A stretch of DNA of 64,000 nt from Actinomadura harenae (GTDB lineage Bacteria > Actinomycetota > Actinomycetes > Streptosporangiales > Streptosporangiaceae). The notes below the pieces were generated by a model that saw nothing but the letters and a program-made list of their open reading frames with translations, searched no databases and was not told the origin of the DNA. The stretch is taken from the NCBI RefSeq assembly GCF_003696215.1, contig NZ_RFFG01000025.1, forward strand, positions 1 to 64,000, read 5' to 3'. Below are positions 17,190-23,755 of this stretch, piece after piece. The position numbers and the translations under genes are program-made. Positions within the stretch are counted from its first letter, which is position 1. Each line of letters starts with the position of its first letter.

Positions 17190-17621
17190 ATGGCAGGTTC
17201 GAAGGTCGGCTCCCTCGGGGAGTACATCCGGGAGCAGCGCACGCGGGCGAAGATCTCGCTGCGTCAGCTCGCGGACGTCTCGGGCATCTCGAACCCGTAC
17301 CTGAGCCAGGTCGAACGCGGCCTGCGCAAGCCGAGCGCGGAGATCCTCCAGCAGATCGCGAAGGGTCTGCGGATCTCCGCCGAGGCGCTGTACGTCCAGG
17401 CGGGCATCCTCGAGGCCCGCGAGGCCGAGAGCGACGTGCAGGCCGCGGTCCGGGCCGACCTCATCCTCACGGAACGCCAGAAGCAGGTGTTGCTCGACAT
17501 CTACGACGCGTTCCGGAGGGAGAACGAAGCAGCCGGAGTCGTCCCCGGGGGCGCCCCAGCGGGCGCGGCCGCGGCGGACGGCGAGCAGGCACACGCAGCG
17601 AAGGAAGGGAAACAGGTCTGA
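17190..17621 (+). CDS. XRE-family helix-turn-helix regulator
   Basis: A 143-residue regulator with a Cro/C1-type HTH at about residues 8-65 (LGEYIREQRTRAKISLRQLA, SGISNPYLSQVERG). A short helical region follows, then an Ala/Gly-rich acidic tail. ATG 17190 follows GGAGGGTGG. The stop shares one base with the start of the coiled-coil gene, so the two are translationally coupled. The pairing suggests that the regulator governs its own operon with the coiled-coil protein. Confidence 0.88.
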   Translation: MAGSKVGSLGEYIREQRTRAKISLRQLADVSGISNPYLSQVERGLRKPSAEILQQIAKGLRISAEALYVQAGILEAREAESDVQAAVRADLILTERQKQVLLDIYDAFRRENEAAGVVPGGAPAGAAAADGEQAHAAKEGKQV

Positions 17622-18193
17622 TGACGCTTGCCGACACCCTCCGCGACAACAAGGTCGTCCACACCGTCGCCGGCGCCGGTGACCTCGCGGTCGAGAAGCT
17701 CCGCGAGGCCCCCGAGCAGGTCGGGAAGGCGCGCGAGACGGCCGCCAAGGTCCAGGGCGAGGTTCGCGAGAACCTCGGGAAGTACCGCGGCGAGGTCCGC
17801 GAGAACCTGGACAAGTACGGCGACGAGATGCGCGAGAACCTCGGGAGGTACCGGGGCCAGGTCCGCGAGGCCGTCGTGAGGTACCGCGGCCAGGTCCGCG
17901 AGAACGTCGACCGGTACCGCGGCGAGGCCCGCGGGAACGTCGGGAAGATCCAGGAGAAGGTCGAGGTCAAGGACCTTCCGGGCGCGGCCGTCGCGTACGT
18001 GACGCACGTCGGCACCCGCGCCGTCGGGTTCGTGGACGAGCTGGCCGAGCGCGGCAAGAAGGTCGTGCACGGCGCGGCGCCCGAGGTCACGGCGTCCGAG
18101 GTCACTGCCGCTGACACGCCCGCGGCCGAGCCCAAGGCGGTCAAGGCGGCCAAGACGGCCAAGACCAACCGCGCGCGCAAGTCCGACTCCTGA
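17621..18193 (+). CDS. Heparin-binding-hemagglutinin-like repeat coiled-coil protein
   Basis: The 190-residue product resembles mycobacterial HBHA in layout: an amphipathic helical N-half and a Lys/Ala-rich, lysine-clustered C-terminus (VKAAKTAKTNRARK). Residues 46-111 are six consecutive 11-residue repeats of the form G[EQ]VRENLxKYR. Such a hendecad pattern gives a long amphipathic helix suited to membrane-surface binding or coiled coils. No signal peptide is seen. HBHA itself is an adhesin and lipid-body protein in mycobacteria; the role here is unproven. It is coupled to the XRE gene and followed by a terminator. Confidence 0.75.
   Translation: MTLADTLRDNKVVHTVAGAGDLAVEKLREAPEQVGKARETAAKVQGEVRENLGKYRGEVRENLDKYGDEMRENLGRYRGQVREAVVRYRGQVRENVDRYRGEARGNVGKIQEKVEVKDLPGAAVAYVTHVGTRAVGFVDELAERGKKVVHGAAPEVTASEVTAADTPAAEPKAVKAAKTAKTNRARKSDS
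17756..17953 (+). repeat. Six in-frame 33-bp repeats
   Basis: Six 33-bp units encode the hendecads of the coiled-coil protein. Units 1, 2 and 5 are the most alike (GTCCGCGAGAAC core), and the sixth is degenerate. Confidence 0.85.
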
Positions 18194-18231
18194 TCGCCGG
18201 CGTCCGGCTCCGCGCCGCGCGGAGCGGCCGG

Positions 18232-18269
18232 GACGGGGCCCGTCCGGGAACACCCGGGCGGGCCCCGTC
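18232..18269 (+). terminator. Terminator after the XRE/coiled-coil operon
   Basis: GACGGGGCCCGTCCGGG and CCCGGGCGGGCCCCGTC pair, with one mismatch, around AACA. The hairpin is followed by GTCGTTC. Confidence 0.75.
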
Positions 18270-18378
18270 GTCGTTCGGAGTACCGGCTGGACAGGCCGCA
18301 TAGGGTGGGAGTTCCACTCGCCGAACACGCGGCGCCGGCCCCGGCGCCGCCCGGGACGGACAGGAGCGTCGATCGTCG

Positions 18379-18735
18379 GTGACCGGCTTCGGTGTGCTCG
18401 ACTACTTCTTCTGGATCTTGCTGATCATCGCGTTCGTGATGGAGGCGTGGGCGCTGATCGACGCGCTGACCGTGCCGCCGAACGCCTACGCCGCGGCGAG
18501 CAAGCAGAGCAAGAAGCTCTGGATGATCATCCTGATCGTCGCGGCGGTGGTGGGGCTCGCGGCGGCCGTCCTGCCGCTCCAGGGCTCCTCGCCGGTGGCG
18601 GTCCTCTTCGGGATCCTCCCGGTGGCCGCGTTCATCGCCGCCGCCGTCTACCTCGCCGACGTCCGCCCGGCGGTCAAGCAGTTCAAGGGGCGTGGCGGCG
18701 GCCGCTCCAACATGGGCCCCTACGGTCCCTGGTAG
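18379..18735 (+). CDS. DUF2516 membrane protein
   Basis: A 118-residue protein with three predicted membrane helices (YFFWILLIIAFVMEAWALI, WMIILIVAAVVGLAAAVLPL, VLFGILPVAAFIAAAVYLAD). It has a basic Gly-rich cytosolic tail ending in NMGPYGPW. It matches the actinobacterial DUF2516 family of unknown function. GTG 18379 is used, with GGAGC upstream. It probably stands alone downstream of a terminator. Confidence 0.85.
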   Translation: MTGFGVLDYFFWILLIIAFVMEAWALIDALTVPPNAYAAASKQSKKLWMIILIVAAVVGLAAAVLPLQGSSPVAVLFGILPVAAFIAAAVYLADVRPAVKQFKGRGGGRSNMGPYGPW

Positions 18736-18792
18736 GCCGCCGACGTGGGAGAGGGGCGCGCGCCGGGTTCCCGGCGTGAGCCCCGAGGGTTG

Positions 18793-18810
18793 CAAGTAAG
18801 TCCTTACTTG
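18793..18810. promoter_or_regulatory. TetR-like operator before the MpaB-type gene
   Basis: CAAGTAAG-TC-CTTACTTG has perfect 8-bp arms, located 74 bp before the oxygenase start. No TetR gene is adjacent, so the regulator must be encoded elsewhere. Confidence 0.7.
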
Positions 18811-18883
18811 AGGCAGTGTGGGCGCGTCCGCCGATCCGTGCGACGGGCGCCGTCCGGACGGTGCCGTGCGAAGTGAGGCTCCC

Positions 18884-19780
18884 GTGACCCAGGCCGCCGC
18901 CCTCCCGCCGCCCGCCGACCCCGCCCCGCAGGACGGGCCCGCCCCGCAGGACGGACCGGACGCCGCCGAAGCGATCCCGCCGGTCGTCCGCGGCCTGGTC
19001 AGCGGGCCGTCCCTGGTGGCGGGCGGCGCGAACGTGATCATGCAGCTGTCCCGGCTTCCGGTCGGGCTCGGCGTCGTGGAGTCCACCGTCGAGTCCGGAC
19101 GCGTCGACCGGCACCCGGTCAAGCGCGCCCGCACCACGCTCACCTACCTCATCGTCGCGATGCTCGGCAGCTCCGCGGAGCGCGCCTGGATGCGCGAGGA
19201 GATCAACCGGCAGCACCGCCAGGTGCGCAGCGCGCCCGGCGCGGACGTCCGGTACAACGCGTTCGACCGCGAGCTCCAGCTGTGGGTCGCCGCCTGCATC
19301 TACTGGGGCATGGAGGACGTCTACCGCCGCTTCTACGGCGAGCCGTCCGGGGCCGTCCTCGACGAGTTCTACCGGCACGGACGCCGGTTCGCGACGACGC
19401 TCCAGGTGCCGGACGACATGTGGCCCGAGGACCGCGCGGCGTTCGAGGAGTACTGGCGGGACGGCCTCACCAAGATCGCCAGCACCCCCGAGACCCGCGC
19501 CTACCTGCGCGGGATCGCCAAGGCCGGGTTCCTGCCGAGGTCCGTCCGCCGGGTCGTCGGTCCGGCGAACCGCCTGCTCACCGTCGGGTTCCTGCCCCCG
19601 GAGTTCCGCGAGGAGCTGGGCTTCTCCTGGACGCCCCGGGAGCAGCGGGCCTTCGACGCGGCCGTCCGCGCGCTCGCGTTCGCCAACCGGACGATGCCGA
19701 AGCCGATGCGCGAGTTCCCGTACAACGCCTACCTGTGGGACTTCCGCCGCCGCATGCGCACCGGCCGTCCCTTCGTCTGA
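18884..19780 (+). CDS. Oxygenase MpaB family protein (DUF2236)
   Basis: The product (about 298 residues from GTG 18884) matches DUF2236. This is the helical heme-protein family that includes the latex-clearing protein Lcp and the fungal MpaB enzyme. Features are an N-terminal block SGPSLVAGGANVIMQ, AERAWMREEINRQHRQV with conserved Arg/His, YWGMEDVYRRFYG, and the C-terminal FPYNAYLWDFRRRMR. The substrate is unknown. The N-terminal Pro-rich stretch makes the start uncertain; GTG 18884 has GTGAGG upstream. The perfect palindrome at 18793 suggests TetR control. Confidence 0.85.
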   Translation: MTQAAALPPPADPAPQDGPAPQDGPDAAEAIPPVVRGLVSGPSLVAGGANVIMQLSRLPVGLGVVESTVESGRVDRHPVKRARTTLTYLIVAMLGSSAERAWMREEINRQHRQVRSAPGADVRYNAFDRELQLWVAACIYWGMEDVYRRFYGEPSGAVLDEFYRHGRRFATTLQVPDDMWPEDRAAFEEYWRDGLTKIASTPETRAYLRGIAKAGFLPRSVRRVVGPANRLLTVGFLPPEFREELGFSWTPREQRAFDAAVRALAFANRTMPKPMREFPYNAYLWDFRRRMRTGRPFV

Positions 19781-19802
19781 GCGCCCGCGAGGGACCGCCC
19801 GG

Positions 19803-20729
19803 TCACGCCTTGGTGGCGGACTGCCGCTGGAACAGGACGTGCAGCCAGGCCATCGCCACGGCGAACGCGGTCGCGCCCACGGCGAGAGCCGTGAACTCGG
19901 CGTCCAGCACGGAGCCGTGGGCGAGCGCGCCGTCCAGGTCGAGGTGGGCCATCGACGCCGCGCCCCACAGCACGCTGACCACCGCGACCGCGCCCGACAC
20001 CCGGACGGCCAGGTACCGCCGCCGGACGACCAGGACGATCGAGAGCAGCCCCGCCGCCGCGGACACCAGGATCAGCGGCGACCGGACGCCGAGCGCCAGC
20101 GCGCCCGGCATCGCGAACAGCCCGACCGCGACGCCGGAGACGATCGCGTAGCCCTGGAAGTGCAGCAGGACGTCCCGGTCGCCGGCCTTCCGGGCGTTCC
20201 AGATCAGGTGGACGGCGGCGAAGTAGGCGCAGAGCATCGTGGTCAGCGCGCCGCCGTAGATCCCGGTGACGCTCATCCAGCTCGCCTCGCCCGTGGCGAT
20301 GGTCGTGGCGACCGCGCCCAGGCAGAACGGGGTGAGCAGCGACGCGGGCCCGAGCAGCGGCTCGATCCGGAACCGGCGGGACAGGAACCGGCCGACGGCG
20401 GTCCTGCGCGGCCCGAACCGGTCGAGGGCGGACGTCGCGCCGCGGGCGGCGATGCCCGCGGCGGCGATCACCAGGGGGACCCGGTACGCGTCCACCATGT
20501 CGTTGAAGATCGGCGGGAACGCCGTCCAGGCGAGCAGCAGCGCCAGGGCCAGCCAGGCGTGATGTGCCTCCCACATCGGCCCGACGGCACGCTCGATGAC
20601 CCTCCGGTCACCCGGCCGGTCGCGGGACAGCAGGTGCCACAGTCCGGCGCCGAAGTCGGCCCCGCCGAACAGCAGGTAGGCCGACAGGCCGGCCAGGATC
20701 AGCCCGAAGGCGAGGTCGGCGCGCGTCAT
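19803..20729 (-). CDS. cydB: Orphan cytochrome bd oxidase subunit II (CydB-like)
   Basis: The 308-residue membrane protein has CydB signatures: LLFGGADFGAGLW in the first helix and GPMWEAHHAWLALALLLAWTAFP after it, which corresponds to the WEANHVWL block. About eight helices follow. In a functional bd oxidase CydB pairs with the heme-carrying CydA, but no cydA lies in the window. Instead a 20-codon ORF overlaps its start by four bases (ATGA), and the promoter abuts BlaI-type operators. It could assemble with a distant CydA or serve a different role. ATG 20729 fits the family start. Confidence 0.8.
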   Translation of the reverse strand: MTRADLAFGLILAGLSAYLLFGGADFGAGLWHLLSRDRPGDRRVIERAVGPMWEAHHAWLALALLLAWTAFPPIFNDMVDAYRVPLVIAAAGIAARGATSALDRFGPRRTAVGRFLSRRFRIEPLLGPASLLTPFCLGAVATTIATGEASWMSVTGIYGGALTTMLCAYFAAVHLIWNARKAGDRDVLLHFQGYAIVSGVAVGLFAMPGALALGVRSPLILVSAAAGLLSIVLVVRRRYLAVRVSGAVAVVSVLWGAASMAHLDLDGALAHGSVLDAEFTALAVGATAFAVAMAWLHVLFQRQSATKA

Positions 20730-20788
20730 CGGGCGCCGCCCGTCCGGTGCCGCGCGGACGCGGCGGTCGAGAGCTGGAGGGTGCTCAT
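20726..20788 (-). CDS. Short ORF translationally coupled to cydB
   Basis: ATG 20788 to TGA 20726 encodes MSTLQLSTAASARHRTGGAR. Its TGA overlaps the cydB ATG as ATGA. No Shine-Dalgarno precedes it, but TACATT lies 6-7 bases before the ATG, as expected for a leaderless transcript. It is not hydrophobic, so it is not a CydX-like subunit. It could be a coupling leader or the remnant head of a lost upstream gene. Confidence 0.4.
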   Translation of the reverse strand: MSTLQLSTAASARHRTGGAR

Positions 20789-20799
20789 GTCGACTGAAT

Positions 20800-20840
20800 G
20801 TAGTACTACGAGCCGTAGTACTTGACTCGGTAGTACTACC
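20800..20840. promoter_or_regulatory. Three phased BlaI-type operators
   Basis: The heptamer TAGTACT occurs at 20801, 20816 and 20831, exactly 15 bp apart. The outer copies extend to perfect palindromes, GTAGTACTAC and GGTAGTACTACC. TACTAC/GTAGTA dyads are the known binding pattern of BlaI-like repressors. The array sits between the divergent cydB and blaI promoters. Confidence 0.8.
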
Positions 20841-20882
20841 CCGCGTGGTGATCTGTCTCACCCGTCGCTTACAGTGGACGGC

Positions 20883-21263
20883 GTGAAGGGTCTGGGAGAG
20901 CTTGAACGCACCGTCATGGAGGTCTGCTGGGCGCGCGAGGAGGCGGGTGTCGTCCCCGCCACCGCACGCGATGTGAGCCGCGCGCTCGCCGATGAGCGCG
21001 ACCTCGCGCACACCACGGTCATGACCGTGCTGGACCGGCTGGCCAAGAAGGGTTTCCTTGATCGTGAGCGGGACGGTCGCGCGTGGCGGTACCGTCCAAG
21101 TGCGAGCAGGGAGGGATATGTGACCGAGCTCATGCTGGGCGCGCTGAACGAGACCGGCGACCGTGACGCCGCGCTGGCGCATTTCGTCCGGTCGGTGTCC
21201 CAGGACGAGATCGACGCCCTCCGCCAGGCCCTCGACGAGCTCACGCAGGAGCCACCCGCATGA
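20883..21263 (+). CDS. BlaI/MecI-family transcriptional repressor
   Basis: The 126-residue protein has the BlaI layout: GLGELERTVMEVCW, winged helix with HTTVMTVLDRLAKKGFLDRE, then a C-terminal dimerisation helix. BlaI-type repressors are inactivated by proteolysis started by a partner M56 membrane peptidase, and that partner follows here with a 4-bp overlap. GTG 20883 is chosen because TACAGT (20870-20875) lies seven bases upstream, fitting a leaderless transcript. GTG 20874 is an alternative. In mycobacteria a BlaI homologue is reported to influence respiratory ATP-synthase genes, which agrees with cydB as neighbour. Confidence 0.88.
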   Translation: MKGLGELERTVMEVCWAREEAGVVPATARDVSRALADERDLAHTTVMTVLDRLAKKGFLDRERDGRAWRYRPSASREGYVTELMLGALNETGDRDAALAHFVRSVSQDEIDALRQALDELTQEPPA

Positions 21264-22168
21264 CCGGTCCGGCCCTGCTCGCGGTGGCGGCTCTCCTGAC
21301 CGTCCTCGGCGCGCAGGGGCTGTCGAAGGCCCGCTGGACGTGGCGCACCCCCCGCATCGCGATCGGACTGTGGCAGGCGCTCGGCCTCGGCTGGGGCATC
21401 GCCACGATCGGCGCGCTGCTCGGCGTGGCCCTGCTCCCGTACCACCGCGGCATCGTGCACGGCGTCCCCGGCCTGGTGGCCGACAACGCCGCGCGGCTCG
21501 ACGTCGTCCACATGGGCGCGCTGCTCGCCGCCGTCGCCCTCACCTTCGTCCTGCTGACCATGCTCGCCACCGCGGTCGTCCGCGTGGTGCGGGCCCGCCG
21601 CCGGCACCGCGCGCTGCTCGCGCTGGTCGCCCGCGGCGACTCGGCCGCCCCCGACGCGCTGGTCCTCGACCACCCGGGAGCGGCCGCGTACTGCGTACCG
21701 GGCGTCCGGTCGTCCAAGGTCGTGGTGAGCGCCGGAACGCTGGCGCTGCTCGACGACAAGGAGCTGGCCGCCGTCCTCGCGCACGAGCGCGCGCACGCGC
21801 GCGAGCGGCACGACCTGGTCCTGCTGCCGTTCTACTCGCTCCGCCAGGTGTTCCCGCAGATCCGCCTCGTCGGACGATGTCTGGACGCGGTGGAACTGCT
21901 CATCGAGATGGCCGCCGACGACCGCGCCCGCCGTCACCGCCCCGCGAAGGAGCTGGCGACGGCGCTTCTGCGTTTCGCGGCGGCCCGTCCGGCGGCGGCC
22001 CCGTCCGGCACCCTCGGGGTCGCGGCGGCCGACATCCCGGTGATGGCCCGCGTGAACCGGCTGCTCCGCCCCGAGCCGCAGCCCCGCCGCATCCGCGTCG
22101 CCGCCAGCGTCGCGATCCCGGTGGCGATCGTCATCCCGGCCCTCCTCTGGACCCTGCCGCCCTTCTAG
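21260..22168 (+). CDS. M56-family membrane zinc metallopeptidase
   Basis: The 302-residue product has several N-terminal membrane helices. A cytosolic peptidase region holds the zinc motif HERAH within LAHERAHARERHD, and a last membrane helix lies at the C-terminus (VASVAIPVAIVIPALLW). M56 proteins (BlaR1/MecR1-like, often lacking the beta-lactam sensor in actinobacteria, as here) cleave or trigger cleavage of the paired BlaI repressor. ATGA overlap with blaI indicates coupled translation. No penicillin-binding sensor domain is present, so the inducing signal is unknown. Confidence 0.87.
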   Translation: MTGPALLAVAALLTVLGAQGLSKARWTWRTPRIAIGLWQALGLGWGIATIGALLGVALLPYHRGIVHGVPGLVADNAARLDVVHMGALLAAVALTFVLLTMLATAVVRVVRARRRHRALLALVARGDSAAPDALVLDHPGAAAYCVPGVRSSKVVVSAGTLALLDDKELAAVLAHERAHARERHDLVLLPFYSLRQVFPQIRLVGRCLDAVELLIEMAADDRARRHRPAKELATALLRFAAARPAAAPSGTLGVAAADIPVMARVNRLLRPEPQPRRIRVAASVAIPVAIVIPALLWTLPPF

Positions 22169-22187
22169 ACCCCGAGAGCCCCACCCC

Positions 22188-23642
22188 TCACAAGCGCCGG
22201 TCCAGGATCCGACCCCCGGACCGGCGTTCCGCTGTCTCCACCCTCTCGCCCGCCGTCTCGCCCGCCGTCTCGTCCGCCTTCGCCGCCCTGGCCCGCCGCG
22301 GCCCGCCGGGGAGCAGCAGCGACAGCGGGACGGTGAGCAGCGTGAGCGCCAGGTCGCCCAGCAGGGTGAGCCGCGCCGCCCCGACCAGGCCGTGCCGTCC
22401 GGCCAGCGAGAAGAACACCGCGCCGAACACGGCGACGCCGATGGCCGCGGAGAACTGCTGGAACGTCGTGAGCAGCCCGGCCGCGGCCCCGGCCCGCTCC
22501 GGCCGCACCCCGCCCAGCGCCGCGCCGATCACGCCCGGGAGCGTCAGCCCGCTGCCGAGTCCCAGCAGCGTCAGCGGCAGGAGCAGCTCCACCGGGCCGC
22601 CGCCCGCCCGCAGCGCCACCTCGATCCCGACGATGCCGGACGCGGTGATCACGCAGCCCGCCGTGAGCGCCCGCCGTCCGTACCGCGCCGTGACCCGCCG
22701 TCCGCCGAGGGACGCCGCCATCGTCGCGAGCGCGAGCGGCCCGAACGTCAGCCCGGACCGGACGGGGCTCAGCCCGAACCCGTACTGGAGCAGCAGGGTG
22801 TTCACCAGCATCAGGCTGCCGAACGACATCATGAACGCGACGTTGAGCGCGGACCCGACCGAGAACGAGCGGGCGCGGAACAGCGTGAGGTCCACGACCG
22901 GCTCGGCCGTCCGGCGCTCCCAGAGCAGCGTCGCGGCCAGCACCGGGACGCTCGCGGCCAGAGACGGCCAGGCCCACAGCGGCCAGCCCTCCTGGCGTCC
23001 CAGCACCAGCGGGACCAGCGCCAGCCCGAGACCGGACGAGACGCCGAGGACGCCGACCAGGTCCAGGCGCGGTCCCGTGCGGGTCCCGGCGCCGGGCAGG
23101 ACGCGGGTCGCGAGCAGCGTCGCGACGACGCCGACCGGGACGTTCACGAGGAAGATCGTCCGCCAGCCGAGGCCGAACACGCCCGCCTGGAGCAGCAGCC
23201 CCCCGAACACCTGCCCGCAGACGCCGCCGAGCCCCATGACGACGCCGAACCAGGCCATCGCCCGCGCCCGCTCCTCCGCCCCGAACGACGCGGTGATCAG
23301 CGCGAGGACCTGCGGCACCATCGCCGCCGCCGTCAGGCCCTGAAGCAGCCGCGCGGCGACCAGCGTCCCGGCGTCCGGCGCGATCCCGCACAGCAGCGAC
23401 GCCAGCGTGAACGCGGCCATGCCGAGCGCGAACATCCGCCGGTGCCCGAACAGGTCGCCGAGCCGTCCGCCCGTCACCAGCCCGGACGCGTACGTGAACG
23501 CGTAGCCGCCGATCACCAGCTCCAGCGCGGCGGACCCGGCGTGCAGGTCGCGTTGCAGCGACGGCGCGGCCACGTTCACGACCATGTAGTCGAACGAGGC
23601 CATGAACGTCGCCGACAGGATCACCGGCAGGGTGAGTCTCAT
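22188..23642 (-). CDS. DHA2-type MFS drug exporter
   Basis: The 484-residue membrane protein is an EmrB/QacA-like 14-helix drug:proton antiporter. Motif A is recognisable in GRLGDLFGHRRMFALGM, and motif C-like Gly/Pro residues are in VVMGLGGVCGQVFGGLLLQ. The substrate is unknown. The C-terminus is a low-complexity Glu/Thr-rich tail. GGAGGATCCG precedes the ATG. It is divergent from a large LAL-type regulator with a repeated half-site region between, so that regulator probably controls it. Confidence 0.88.
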   Translation of the reverse strand: MRLTLPVILSATFMASFDYMVVNVAAPSLQRDLHAGSAALELVIGGYAFTYASGLVTGGRLGDLFGHRRMFALGMAAFTLASLLCGIAPDAGTLVAARLLQGLTAAAMVPQVLALITASFGAEERARAMAWFGVVMGLGGVCGQVFGGLLLQAGVFGLGWRTIFLVNVPVGVVATLLATRVLPGAGTRTGPRLDLVGVLGVSSGLGLALVPLVLGRQEGWPLWAWPSLAASVPVLAATLLWERRTAEPVVDLTLFRARSFSVGSALNVAFMMSFGSLMLVNTLLLQYGFGLSPVRSGLTFGPLALATMAASLGGRRVTARYGRRALTAGCVITASGIVGIEVALRAGGGPVELLLPLTLLGLGSGLTLPGVIGAALGGVRPERAGAAAGLLTTFQQFSAAIGVAVFGAVFFSLAGRHGLVGAARLTLLGDLALTLLTVPLSLLLPGGPRRARAAKADETAGETAGERVETAERRSGGRILDRRL

Positions 23643-23660
23643 CGGATCCTCCTAAGATCG

Positions 23661-23683
23661 CCTTCGTGTCGAAGGTGGCCTTC
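23661..23683. promoter_or_regulatory. Alternating half-sites between exporter and LAL regulator
   Basis: CCTTCG-TGT-CGAAGG is immediately overlapped by GAAGG-TGG-CCTTC. This gives three alternating half-sites in 23 bp, just upstream of the exporter start. Confidence 0.5.
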
Positions 23684-23755
23684 TGAAGAGGTCCGCCGCA
23701 TCTGCCGGAATACCTACGCCCGTTCCACAGGCTCTTCAGATCCGGAGGTGGTCCT

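Noticed and set aside
19803..21182. Long leftward frame extending cydB across blaI
   Set aside because: CydB similarity begins at ATG 20729; the extension crosses the operator array and is the complement of blaI.
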